Below are positions 8,664 through 16,617 of a stretch of DNA of 32,464 nt, piece after piece (the stretch's first letter is position 1; each line of letters opens with the position of its first letter). The translations under genes were made by a program, and so were the position numbers. The notes under the pieces were generated by a model. That model saw nothing but the letters and a program-made list of their open reading frames with translations. It was not told where the DNA came from and did not search any database. The DNA comes from Bacillota bacterium. GTDB taxonomy: Bacteria; Planctomycetota; UBA8108; UBA1146. The stretch lies in contig QNYK01000031.1 of NCBI GenBank assembly GCA_003973385.1, forward strand, positions 1 to 32,464. The letters are read 5' to 3'.

Positions 8664-8939
8664 ATGGCGCGTCGATGCCAGATCACTGGAGCCGGAACCC
8701 GTTCGGGAAACCGAAAGGCCACCCGTGGTAAGGCCAAGTACCTCGGTGGAGTCGGAACCAAGATCACAGGACTCACCAAGCGTCGCTTCAAGGTAAACCT
8801 GCAGAACAAACGCATCTGGGTGCCGGAGCTGGAACAGTTCGTGCGCGTTCGATTGAGTGTCAGGGCGCTCAAGACCATCTCGAAGAACGGTGCCTACCGC
8901 ACTCTCATCGATGCGGGTTTGCTGCAGCCGCCCAAGTAG
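8664..8939 (+). CDS. rpmB: 50S ribosomal protein bL28
   Basis: The 91-residue protein starts MARRCQITG, as bL28 does, and continues with a conserved basic core RGKAKYLGGVG and KRRFKVNLQNKRIWVP. It binds 23S rRNA in the large subunit. The start ATG at 8664 matches the family N-terminus; in-frame ATGs at 8610 and 8646 would add a non-conserved extension. The gene stands alone, away from other ribosomal genes, and converges on sulfatase 2 with 15 bases between stops. Confidence 0.93.
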   Translation: MARRCQITGAGTRSGNRKATRGKAKYLGGVGTKITGLTKRRFKVNLQNKRIWVPELEQFVRVRLSVRALKTISKNGAYRTLIDAGLLQPPK

Positions 8940-8954
8940 CGACCACTCTCCCCT

Positions 8955-10511
8955 TCAATTTTCGTCGGACTTGACCTCCTTCGTCGCCAGACGATCGGGA
9001 TAAGGAATCATCTTGCCCGCACGAGTTGGCATTCCTGCCGACACCGCACGCAGGTGTTCTCCGAGAAGTTGCGACATCGCCGCCAGTACTTCGGGATGTT
9101 TCGAAGCCACATCGCTCTTCTCGGACAGGTCATCGCCGAGATGGTAGAGAACGCGTTTCGGAGTCGGATGATGGTAATAGATCATCTTCCAGGGCCCCTG
9201 CCGTATCGAACTGAAAGGCAAGATGCCCGGCCCACGTGGCCCCCAGAAGTGTGGCATGTGCCAGAACAAAGCGCGATTCGGGTCGATGGCCTGTTCGTCT
9301 CCGATGAGCAGCGGCACCAGGCTGGTGCCCTCGACGGTAGCGAGATGCTCGGGCGGGCACTCGATTCCGACCATCTGCAAGATGGTCGGGAAGTGATCAT
9401 GGCTGATCACCGGAGTGCGGGTGAGTCGTCCCTCGTCAACGGTACCGGGCCAGCGGATCACCAGCGGCACTCGCGTGCCCCCCTCCAGCGCCGAGCCCTT
9501 GCCACTGTTGAGAGGATGGTTGTGAGTGTGTGCGGTTCCGTCGCGAGCGTGAGCCGACAGGCCACCGTTATCACTGGTGAAGATGATGATGGTGTCGTCG
9601 AGGATCTCCAGATCCTCCAGCGCCTTGCGCAGGGTGCCCAGCGCGCGATCGACCGTCTCGATCATCGTCGCGTAAGCGGCCTCCTTCGGGGGGAGTTTCG
9701 AGTAGCGATCGATCCAGCGCTGGTTTGCGATGATGGGAGCGTGGACAGCGTAGGGAGAGAAGTGCAGGAAGAACGGTTTCCCCTTGTTGTGGGCATCGTG
9801 AATCGCCGCCACCGATTCGAGAGCCAGAGCCTCCGTCAGGTAGATCTGCTGGCCGTGGTATTTCTCCAGTCCAGGTATGTCCCAGACTGATTTTCCAGGG
9901 TTTGCCGGGTCCTTGGCAAAAGCACGCTGGCCACGGTAATCGGCAGGACCTCCGGCACCATGACCGCCGATGTTGACATCGAAACCGAGATTTTCAGGGT
10001 CTTCCCCCGCCGTGCCCTTGGCACCGAGGTGTGCCTTGCCGGCATGAATGGTGTGGTAGCCGTTTTGTTGCAGCAGCCGGGGCAGGGTCAGGTCATCGGG
10101 TTGAAGCCCGTTGACGTTCCATCGTGGCGGAGTCAACCCCTCACGAGGCCGACCCGTGTCCACATCCTCGTGCAGGATCCAGTAGGTGATCTGGTTCTGT
10201 TGCGGTGATCGGCCGGTCATGACACTGGTGCGAGTCGGCGTGCACACCGGAGAGGAAGCATAGGCATCGGTGAAGGTGATCCCCTCGGCGGCGAGTCGTT
10301 GCAACTGCGGTGTTCGGTAGGCATCGCGGTGCGGCGGCCCCTGCGCGTGCAGTTTCAACGAGGTGTCTTGCCAGCCGAGATCGTCGACGATGAAGAACAG
10401 GATGTTGGGGGGCACAGCATCCACCGGTACCGCCAGCAGCGACTCGCTGCAGCAGATCGAACTGATCAGAGCCAGCAGGGGTGTCAGTATCACGGATTTC
10501 ATACCGGTCAT
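8955..10511 (-). CDS. exported type I (formylglycine) sulfatase 2
   Basis: This 518-residue sulfatase has an N-terminal signal peptide of about 28 residues (hydrophobic core LTPLLALISSICC), metal-binding Asp43-Asp44 in IVDDLGW, and the maturation motif CTPTR (90-94, then TSVMTG) with Cys90 as the predicted formylglycine. HAGKAHLG supplies the Lys/His pair and FTSDNGG later metal ligands. It differs clearly from the other two sulfatases of the window, so it probably has another substrate. ATG 10511 is used here; the in-frame ATG at 10502 (MKSVIL) gives an equally good signal peptide and could be the true start. It lies 40 bases downstream of a small membrane-protein gene on the same strand. 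Confidence 0.93.
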   Translation of the reverse strand: MTGMKSVILTPLLALISSICCSESLLAVPVDAVPPNILFFIVDDLGWQDTSLKLHAQGPPHRDAYRTPQLQRLAAEGITFTDAYASSPVCTPTRTSVMTGRSPQQNQITYWILHEDVDTGRPREGLTPPRWNVNGLQPDDLTLPRLLQQNGYHTIHAGKAHLGAKGTAGEDPENLGFDVNIGGHGAGGPADYRGQRAFAKDPANPGKSVWDIPGLEKYHGQQIYLTEALALESVAAIHDAHNKGKPFFLHFSPYAVHAPIIANQRWIDRYSKLPPKEAAYATMIETVDRALGTLRKALEDLEILDDTIIIFTSDNGGLSAHARDGTAHTHNHPLNSGKGSALEGGTRVPLVIRWPGTVDEGRLTRTPVISHDHFPTILQMVGIECPPEHLATVEGTSLVPLLIGDEQAIDPNRALFWHMPHFWGPRGPGILPFSSIRQGPWKMIYYHHPTPKRVLYHLGDDLSEKSDVASKHPEVLAAMSQLLGEHLRAVSAGMPTRAGKMIPYPDRLATKEVKSDEN

Positions 10512-10551
10512 GTTACGGCTGTCAGAGCGGCCTCGTCAGGTGGGAGTCGCT

Positions 10552-10767
10552 TCAGGTTGAGCGTGGACGCGGCACCAGTGCCCGCACCGCCAGCATCGCC
10601 CCGAGTGCCAGGTATGGAAATGGTGAGTCGGGCAGGGAATCCCCGGTGGAGCCGCCGGTCAGAAGATGAATGCCATAGCCCAGCAGCAACACCGAGATCA
10701 CGGCACAGACCCAGCGCACGGGATCATGACCAGGATCATCGTCATCAGCAGTTGAGTGACTCAACAC
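10552..10767 (-). CDS. small hypothetical membrane protein (two TM segments)
   Basis: The 71-residue frame begins with GTG at 10767, one base after the upstream stop (TGATGTG), so its translation is probably coupled to the preceding gene. It has an acidic N-terminus (DDDDP), a hydrophobic segment around residues 19-37, a glycine/serine-rich turn and a second hydrophobic segment around 50-65. No family recognised. The position and coupling make it more likely real than a chance frame, but its small size limits certainty. Confidence 0.55.
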   Translation of the reverse strand: MLSHSTADDDDPGHDPVRWVCAVISVLLLGYGIHLLTGGSTGDSLPDSPFPYLALGAMLAVRALVPRPRST

Positions 10768-10768
10768 A

Positions 10769-11116
10769 TCAGCCGGATTTGCCCGGATCCTCGTCCTCGG
10801 ACTCCTGGGGTGGCTCGCCGAAGGAGCGCATCATGACACCGAGTCCGACCAGCATCGCCAGTGCGATGGGGATCAGCGGGTACTCGCTGTCGTATTGCTG
10901 GATGGCCAACCCGACCAGAAAGAGCAACGTGCCGGGAAAAAAATCGAGCGGTTCGACATCGGTACCGAGGGATAGAACCGTCTGCCACAGCAGCAGGAAG
11001 ATCCCAGACAGCACCAGCGCGGAGACGAGAGCTTCACTCAGCTGATCTCGTGATACCAGCGAATAGAAGCCGATCGCTGCGATGCCAAGGACTCCCAGGA
11101 TTCGTGATCTACTCAT
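10769..11116 (-). CDS. hypothetical membrane protein (about four TM segments)
   Basis: The 115-residue product starts MSRSRILGVLG and has hydrophobic stretches near residues 7-20, 29-48, 60-77 and 80-97, followed by an acidic tail (ESEDEDPGKSG). The start ATG at 11116 overlaps the upstream stop as ATGA and is preceded by AGAGGAG at eight-base spacing; the open frame to 11194 lies inside the upstream gene and is ignored. No family recognised. With its neighbours it forms a four-gene minus-strand run: exported HEAT/TPR-like protein, this gene, the 71-residue membrane protein and sulfatase 2. Confidence 0.7.
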   Translation of the reverse strand: MSRSRILGVLGIAAIGFYSLVSRDQLSEALVSALVLSGIFLLLWQTVLSLGTDVEPLDFFPGTLLFLVGLAIQQYDSEYPLIPIALAMLVGLGVMMRSFGEPPQESEDEDPGKSG

Positions 11117-11985
11117 CGACGCTGCTCCTCTGCTTCTGGTGTCTGCGAGGCCGGCACCTTGTCCTCGATCTGCTTCGAGAGCCAGTCGGACCACCGGGCA
11201 TCTTCTCTGAGTGCCCTCAGATCTCCATCGACCTGCACCATCGTGATGCGAATCGTCGATGACTGAAGACTCTGCTCGGTCGCCTCGAACGCCGCGTCTA
11301 TCTTGCCCGTCAACGCCAGGCAGCAGGCCAGATTGTAGTGAATTGCCTGCATCTCGTCGTTGAGAGGCTTCTGAAGCCGCTCGGGAACGCGTGGTATCAG
11401 GTCCTTCATCAGTGCGATACGTCGCCGATGAGTGGCCGTGGCAGCACCAAGAGCCTCACTTCTGAATTGCAGATCTCCCAGTCGACCCAGTCCCTCGAGG
11501 ATCTCGGCGAGGGTCACGGTGGTCGGAATTCGATCGGTGACGCGGCGCAGCTGACGGATCCATCGATCGAGTGTCTGGCGATCTCCCAGTCTCGCCAGCA
11601 GCAGCCCCACTTCCGTCTCGACCCACGGTTCGAGTAGCAGATCTCCCATCGCCTGGCGTAGTGGCTCGAGCAGGTCCGATGTCGCGACATCGTGCAGGGC
11701 ATTGGCGGCGCGTCGACGAGTCGCCAGCGGGCGATCCTCATCGAGCAACATCGAGAGCAGGAATTGTCCGGCTGCCGAGCCGAGCGGAACCAGTGCCGCG
11801 TACTGGCCGCGGTAGCGCACCTGGTCCTCCTCCGTGGCGACTCGCTGCAGTTCTGCTGCGACCAGGCTCTCGATCTTGTCGCTCTGTATCTTGTCGCTCT
11901 GTATAGATGTGGGCCAGCCGGCAGTCGGGAGCAGCACGCAGAGAAGCGTCAGCAGCACTGAACCTGGCAACCGAGTCCGTCTCAT
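11113..11985 (-). CDS. exported HEAT/TPR-like repeat protein
   Basis: The 290-residue protein has a signal peptide (RRTRLPGSVLLTLLCVLL, cleavage near residue 24) followed by helical repeats. Segments such as LATRRRAANALHDVA and VGLLLARLGDRQTL look like HEAT/armadillo helices. The C-terminal part (HYNLACCLALTGKIDAAFEA, then DLRALREDARW) has the pattern of a tetratricopeptide pair. Such repeats usually bind proteins; no catalytic motif is seen. Start: two adjacent ATGs at 11988 and 11985 follow GGAGG at four and seven bases, so the second is preferred. A 15-base tandem duplication near the signal peptide duplicates QSDKI. Partner unknown. Confidence 0.75.
   Translation of the reverse strand: MRRTRLPGSVLLTLLCVLLPTAGWPTSIQSDKIQSDKIESLVAAELQRVATEEDQVRYRGQYAALVPLGSAAGQFLLSMLLDEDRPLATRRRAANALHDVATSDLLEPLRQAMGDLLLEPWVETEVGLLLARLGDRQTLDRWIRQLRRVTDRIPTTVTLAEILEGLGRLGDLQFRSEALGAATATHRRRIALMKDLIPRVPERLQKPLNDEMQAIHYNLACCLALTGKIDAAFEATEQSLQSSTIRITMVQVDGDLRALREDARWSDWLSKQIEDKVPASQTPEAEEQRR
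11873..11902 (-). repeat. 15-base perfect tandem duplication in the HEAT/TPR gene
   Basis: Two adjacent copies of ATCTTGTCGCTCTGT (plus strand) encode the repeated residues IQSDKIQSDK just after the signal peptide. In-frame, so the protein stays intact; a replication-slippage product. Confidence 0.9.
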
Positions 11986-12063
11986 CATCGCACCTCCGTG
12001 GAGGCAGTTGAGCAGTGGCGGCGGTTGCGTCAAGAACGGTTTATATCGTGGCAACCCGGATGG

Positions 12064-12107
12064 CCATGGCCCCGTGCACCTCGGAAGCGAGGTACACGGG
12101 GCCATGG
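12064..12107 (-). terminator. 20-bp-stem hairpin downstream of vWA gene 1, probable terminator
   Basis: Arms at 12064-12083 and 12088-12107 pair over 20 bp around a four-base loop. The one mismatch (12077/12094) becomes a G-U pair when transcribed from the minus strand and a C-A mismatch from the plus strand, which fits minus-strand transcription. It lies 26 bases past the vWA stop and lacks a U-tract. Confidence 0.6.
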
Positions 12108-12132
12108 TACGTATCCCGTGAAATCCACTGCG

Positions 12133-12879
12133 TTACTGCGAGATCACCAGTATTCCGCCATTTGACTCGGTCAAATCCTGGAAAAAATCGAAGCCAGCCT
12201 CACCGCCACCGATGAAAACAGCATCGATGGGAATGTGATCCCAGTTGGCACAGGTGACATGGGACAGCGCCACTGCCGGATCGATCTGGGCCCCGCAGGA
12301 GGGAACTCCATCTCCAACGACGATGATACGACGGTTCGTCCTGCAAGTGTCGCGTGCCATCTCCAGGCCGTGGATCAGGGCGGTCGCCATGCAGGTGCCA
12401 CCGGAGGGGCTCAGGTAGCTCACCCAGGAGCTGGCGGCCAGTTTGCGAGCTGCGGTCGCCCTGGAGCAATGACCGTCAAAGGGTCTCAGGTGGCTGTTGA
12501 AAGCCACCGCACCGAACTCACTCTCGCTGCTGAGCGAAGAGACCGCCCCGATGAATTCACTTCTGAGGTGTTCGATCCGACCATCGATGATCATGCTGGT
12601 CGAGGTGTCGAGAACCCAGATGAATGCATCGCCCTCGAATTCATGACCGTAGAAGTGGATCACATCGGGCAGCGTTTCTTCCTCATCTTCGATGAATTTT
12701 CCGCCTCCGGCGGGAAGATCCAGTGGGCGCCGCTGGCGCTCCGGGCTGGCATCGGTCGTCATGGGGATACTGGCAACAAGAAGCATCAGTGCCGTGGCCA
12801 GGACTCGGGAATGACGCTGCAGTGGCGCCGATTTGCCGCCGGGTTGGTGTTTTCGGCTGTTGTTCTTTCGATCTGTCAT
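12133..12879 (-). CDS. secreted vWA-domain protein 1
   Basis: The 248-residue product has a basic N-terminus, a signal/anchor segment at about residues 26-40 (LATALMLLVASIPM), an acidic linker (EDEEET) and a single von Willebrand factor A domain. The MIDAS metal site is complete: DTSTS (91-95), Thr162 in SGGTC and Asp190 in VVGDG. vWA domains bind ligands through a divalent metal; no other domain is present. The start ATG at 12879 follows GAGGA at four bases. This segment (GGAAAG..GAGGAC..ATGAC) is matched at the start of its paralogue, which supports both starts over the longer frame to 13371. A paralogue lies directly upstream on the same strand. Role unknown. Confidence 0.82.
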   Translation of the reverse strand: MTDRKNNSRKHQPGGKSAPLQRHSRVLATALMLLVASIPMTTDASPERQRRPLDLPAGGGKFIEDEEETLPDVIHFYGHEFEGDAFIWVLDTSTSMIIDGRIEHLRSEFIGAVSSLSSESEFGAVAFNSHLRPFDGHCSRATAARKLAASSWVSYLSPSGGTCMATALIHGLEMARDTCRTNRRIIVVGDGVPSCGAQIDPAVALSHVTCANWDHIPIDAVFIGGGEAGFDFFQDLTESNGGILVISQ

Positions 12880-13202
12880 GCTGTCCTCACTTTCCGATCT
12901 TCCCGATCGGGCATCGGGTGTCGTGCTTTCCATCGGGTTCATCCGGGATTCGGGCCGAGTCGGACAGAGACCGGCGACAAGAATCCAATCAAATACACAG
13001 ATCGCCTTGAATCGACCCCAAACGCTCGAATTCGAGGAGCCGATGGGGTTTTTTTTCGAGAAATCGACGCGGTGGAGGCGGGGAATCGGCCTCTGAACTG
13101 CCGCAGCATCCATCTTGAGGGGAGGCCGTGCCCGGATGAAATCGGACCCGGGCACTTCATCGCGGAAGTGCCCGGGTCCGACTCTGGCGGCAGCCGTGTG
13201 AG
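12880..13202. other. 323-base spacer between the two vWA genes
   Basis: It contains the 17-bp hairpin that ends vWA gene 2, a 12-base palindrome CTCGAATTCGAG (13025-13036), a T8 run (13049-13056) and the leader of vWA gene 1. The open frame that crosses it encodes nothing recognisable. Confidence 0.5.
13142..13181 (-). terminator. 17-bp perfect hairpin downstream of vWA gene 2, probable terminator
   Basis: Arms 13142-13158 and 13165-13181 are perfect reverse complements around a six-base loop and begin 22 bases past the vWA gene 2 stop. On the minus strand the stem is followed by only three T residues, so it is at best a weak intrinsic terminator; it may also protect the 3' end of the message. 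Confidence 0.6.
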
Positions 13203-13943
13203 CTACTGGGCGATCACCAGGGTGCCATCGTTCGAGTTGGCCATTTGCTGGAAGAAGTCTATTCCCGCCTCCAACTGGACGCCGACGAACACGGTATCGA
13301 TCGGTATTTGATCCCAGTTTGCCGCCTCGATGTGCTCCAGATGCAGTGCCGGGTTCGAGATGGTGCCACACGCTGGAAGCCCGTCACCGACCACGATGAC
13401 GCGTCGATTTGGCTTTCTGCTCTTGCGTACCAGTTCCAGACCATGAATCACCGCCGGGGCGACACAACTGGAACCATCCGGTTGCAGCGCGGTGACCCAG
13501 ATGATCGCGTTCTGTTTTCTTTCCGCAACCGAGGCGGAGCAGAGAGGATCGAAGGGTAGGATGTTCTGATTGAAGGCGACGGCGCCAAAGTCACTGGAAG
13601 TGCTGAGATTCACTACCGCTGCAGCGAACTCATCCCGCAGTTGCGCGATGCGCCCACCGATACTCATGCTTCCGGAGATATCGAGTACCCAGACGAAGGC
13701 ATCTCCCTCGTACTCGTGACCGAAGAACTGGATCAGATCTGGCAGCGGATCATCATCGTCGTCGCTGTCCGATCCATTGCCGCCAGAGGGCAGGTCGAGT
13801 GGGCGTCGAGTCGGTTCGGTATCGGCTTCGGAGATCAGTGGGTAACTGGCCACCAGCAGCATCAGTAGCGCTGCCAGGGTCTTTGGCACCCAGCCGAGAA
13901 TTCTCGAGCTGGAGTCGGGAGTGTGGGTCGTCTTGCTGGTCAT
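13203..13943 (-). CDS. secreted vWA-domain protein 2 (paralogue of protein 1)
   Basis: The 246-residue product shares the architecture of its neighbour: signal/anchor segment near residues 22-38 (LAALLMLLVASYPL), the motif RRPLDLP, an acidic linker (DSDDDDDP) and one vWA domain. MIDAS residues are DISGS (88-92) and Asp187 in VVGDG, while the third position has Ser (158-159, GSSC) where protein 1 has Thr. Three cysteines are shared between the pair (LCS/HCS, SCV/TCM, ACG/SCG). The start ATG at 13943 follows GAGGA at four bases. The two genes are clearly a tandem duplication that has diverged considerably. A hairpin follows each gene, so they may be transcribed as separate units. Function unknown. 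Confidence 0.82.
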   Translation of the reverse strand: MTSKTTHTPDSSSRILGWVPKTLAALLMLLVASYPLISEADTEPTRRPLDLPSGGNGSDSDDDDDPLPDLIQFFGHEYEGDAFVWVLDISGSMSIGGRIAQLRDEFAAAVVNLSTSSDFGAVAFNQNILPFDPLCSASVAERKQNAIIWVTALQPDGSSCVAPAVIHGLELVRKSRKPNRRVIVVGDGLPACGTISNPALHLEHIEAANWDQIPIDTVFVGVQLEAGIDFFQQMANSNDGTLVIAQ

Positions 13944-14133
13944 CAAGTCCTCGCTTTCCGGTCCCCCCACCAAATCGCGGGGTGATTACTCTTCATCGAT
14001 CCGGAAATTCTCGAGGCTCGGACACTCTCCTGTCAGAAATGTCCAAACTCCTCACAGAGGCGTGAGAAATGCCGTATTGAACGGGTATTCAGGCTTTGAG
14101 GGCTAGCAGGAACTGCTGGATGGAGGTCGTTCT

Positions 14134-15654
14134 TCAGCGATTCACGCGCTGCATCAGGGCGCAATAACCGCCGTCTCCTCCGAGATCGCCGGGCAGCACC
14201 TCGACCTCCTCGATGAGGCGCAGTTCGGTGTTCTGCTCCAGGGTTCTGCGGATCACGTCTTGGTTCTCCTGCGGTTCCACCGAGCAGGTGCTGTAGAGCA
14301 GATGTCCGCCGAGCGCCAGGTGGCGGATGGCCGTCTTTAGCAGCGCCAGTTGCTGCTGTTCCAGGTCGGTGACGACATCGGGAGAGAAGCGCCAGCGTGC
14401 CTCGTGGCGGCGATTGAGAACGCCGCTGTTGGAGCAGGGGGCGTCGACCAGCACCTGATCGAAACTCTCATCGATGCGCAATCGGCTTGGATCACGATCG
14501 ACTTCCATCAGATGGATGGGGCAAACCTGGTGCAATTGCAGTCGCTGGAGGTTATCTGCAATCCGCTGCAGTTTTTGTTGAGACAGATCACAGCCGAAGG
14601 CGCGTGCGATGCCGCCTCGGTCGAGCAGCGTGGCCAGCTTGCCACCGGGCGCGGCACACAGATCGAGCAGGCGAGCGCCCTCGCGCCGAGGCATGCGCAG
14701 GGCAAGCCTTCGGGCCGTCAGATCCTGGACCCAGAAGTCGCCACTGGCGAATCCGGGGATCTTCTCGACCGGGGTTCCCCTCTTCACATCCAGCGTCTGT
14801 GGCGATCCCTGGGCGACCCTCGCCTGCATCCCGGCTCGTTCCATGACACGGATCTGATGGTCGAGTTCGCGGTTCTGGCGCAGCACGATGAAGAGCGGCG
14901 GCGGCTGGTTGTTGCGTTCGAGCATCTCCCGGACCTGAGCTTCTGGATAACGCTCGAGCCAGCGACGGACCAGTTCCGGAGGATGGCTCGTCTGGATGCT
15001 CCATCGCTGGATTCGGCCCGATTTGCCCGCCTGCAAGCGCAGCCCCCGGATACGCGCCCAACCCGCGGGAACGCGCACGGCATCGATCGGGTCGCCCAGA
15101 TCCTCATCGATATCCTCGACCGCCTCGCACACCGACCTGAGCACTGCATTGATGTAGCCCGAATCCTGCTTCGTGGACTCGGGGTCGTCGAATAACTGCC
15201 GCCAGCCGTTGATCGTCTCGGTGACCGCCGCGTGGGAAGGTGTGCGTAGCCACACCCTCTGGTAGATGCCGATCGCAATGGCAGAGCGCACGGTCCGGCT
15301 CGCGTCCTGGAAGGGTCGATCCATGAACTTGTCAGCCAGATGCCGGATGCTGCCGCGGATCCTGACACTGCCGTAGCACAGTTCGGCCAGGAAGCCACGA
15401 TCGGAAGGTTCGAGATCGCAACCGTCGAGGTATTCACCGAGCAACTGGTCCATCGGTGCATGGGTTGACTGCTCCCAGAGGGTCAGCAGATGAATCGCGG
15501 CACCCCGGGTCGAGAGCGAAGTCGCGCCGCAACCCTGGCGCATGACGGCGAAGGGGTAAGGGGGCTCCAGTTCCGGGGCATCGACATCATCGTCGTCGGG
15601 CGCATTGTGATCTTCACGCCCGGACGATGTTCTGGGCGGACGATCGGTGTTCAT
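14134..15654 (-). CDS. rsmB: 16S rRNA (cytosine-C5)-methyltransferase RsmB
   Basis: The 506-residue protein has the NusB-like N-terminal RNA-binding region and a C-terminal SAM-dependent RNA m5C methyltransferase domain. Motif I is LDLCAAPGGK (330-339). The two cysteines of the RNA m5C mechanism are in VDAPCSNSG (Cys407, product release) and YSTCS (catalytic Cys457). RsmB methylates C967 of 16S rRNA in E. coli. It is about 60-70 residues longer than usual because of an acidic, probably disordered N-terminus (DDDDVDAPELEPP). Its ATG overlaps the fmt stop (ATGA), the classical fmt-rsmB order. RsmF or another m5C enzyme is less likely given the NusB-like part and the fmt linkage. Confidence 0.92.
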   Translation of the reverse strand: MNTDRPPRTSSGREDHNAPDDDDVDAPELEPPYPFAVMRQGCGATSLSTRGAAIHLLTLWEQSTHAPMDQLLGEYLDGCDLEPSDRGFLAELCYGSVRIRGSIRHLADKFMDRPFQDASRTVRSAIAIGIYQRVWLRTPSHAAVTETINGWRQLFDDPESTKQDSGYINAVLRSVCEAVEDIDEDLGDPIDAVRVPAGWARIRGLRLQAGKSGRIQRWSIQTSHPPELVRRWLERYPEAQVREMLERNNQPPPLFIVLRQNRELDHQIRVMERAGMQARVAQGSPQTLDVKRGTPVEKIPGFASGDFWVQDLTARRLALRMPRREGARLLDLCAAPGGKLATLLDRGGIARAFGCDLSQQKLQRIADNLQRLQLHQVCPIHLMEVDRDPSRLRIDESFDQVLVDAPCSNSGVLNRRHEARWRFSPDVVTDLEQQQLALLKTAIRHLALGGHLLYSTCSVEPQENQDVIRRTLEQNTELRLIEEVEVLPGDLGGDGGYCALMQRVNR

Positions 15655-16613
15655 CCAGTGGCCTCTCCCTGGAAACGGTCGCCGACCTGAAACGGCATAC
15701 CCCTCTGTAACTCGGCCACTGACATCGGTACCTTTCCGATGCGTTGCATCCGTTCGATGGCGACCGCGCCGTGGCCACAGGCCACGATGATCCGGTCGCT
15801 GGTGACCTCCAGCACAGTACCTGCATCTGCCGCTGGCATCCCCTCGATCTGGCTGACCTGGTCGAGGATGACCTCGTCAGGAGGGCTCGATGCGGCCTGT
15901 CGAGTGACCCTGGTTCGGGTTCTCGGCCACGGCTTGAGGGCTCTGACCTGTCGATCCAGAAACCCCGAATCGCCGTCCCAGCGGGCCCAGCCTTCGGATT
16001 TCTCGACCTTGGGAGCGATCGTGACCGCCTCTTCCGATTGCTCCGTGAGTGTGGCAGCCCCCATCTCCAGCGTCTCGAGGTGCTGCTCGAGCAAATCGGC
16101 GGCAAGCCGCGAAAGATGCAGTTCCGCCTCCTCTGAGGTGACCGCAGAAGGTGGGTTCCATGAGCGGAAGCCGACCACCGGTCCCGCGTCGAGTGCCGGG
16201 ACCATACGGTACAGAGTCACCCCCAGCTGTTCGTCGCCCGCCAGGATCGCGCGCACGATCGGTGCTGCTCCACGCCAGCGCGGCAGCAGCGAACCGTGCA
16301 GGTTGAAGCAGCCACGCTCGGGCCCTTCGAGGAAACGAGAGCCGAGAATCAGCCGGATGTCTGCGGTGATGATCAACTGAGCGCCGGTCTGTTCGAGCAA
16401 CTCCCTGCCGGCGCGACCTCGAAGCCGATCACATTGGTGTACATCGAGTCCGAGTTCGAGAGCTTCGCTCTTGACGGGACTCGGCTGCAAGGAGCGACTT
16501 CGGCCGTGGCGAGCATCGGGAACCGTCGCGACCATCAGATCCTTGCGGAGGGACTGAAGCCGACGGAGAGCAGGAATTCCAAAGGGGCCAGAGCCGAGGA
16601 ACAGGAGCCGCAT
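15651..16613 (-). CDS. fmt: methionyl-tRNA formyltransferase
   Basis: The 320-residue product transfers a formyl group from 10-formyltetrahydrofolate to initiator Met-tRNA in the cytoplasm. The N-terminal MRLLFLGSGPFGIPAL is typical of the family. The catalytic set is Asn104 and His106 in NLHGSLLPRWRGAAPI and Asp142 in ALDAGPV. The C-terminal OB-like tRNA-binding domain includes GEVxPxK-like features in weak form. Length is normal. It starts four bases after the scpA stop and its own stop overlaps the rsmB start, giving a tight scpA-fmt-rsmB operon. Confidence 0.95.
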   Translation of the reverse strand: MRLLFLGSGPFGIPALRRLQSLRKDLMVATVPDARHGRSRSLQPSPVKSEALELGLDVHQCDRLRGRAGRELLEQTGAQLIITADIRLILGSRFLEGPERGCFNLHGSLLPRWRGAAPIVRAILAGDEQLGVTLYRMVPALDAGPVVGFRSWNPPSAVTSEEAELHLSRLAADLLEQHLETLEMGAATLTEQSEEAVTIAPKVEKSEGWARWDGDSGFLDRQVRALKPWPRTRTRVTRQAASSPPDEVILDQVSQIEGMPAADAGTVLEVTSDRIIVACGHGAVAIERMQRIGKVPMSVAELQRGMPFQVGDRFQGEATG

Positions 16614-16617
16614 CGAA

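Noticed and set aside
12235-13311. 358-residue plus-strand ORF antisense to the vWA genes
   Set aside because: It is a mirror frame of the two vWA genes, with low-complexity composition and no domain.
14350-15195. 281-residue plus-strand ORF antisense to rsmB
   Set aside because: A shadow of the rsmB coding strand; no domain, and rsmB motifs are intact on the other strand.
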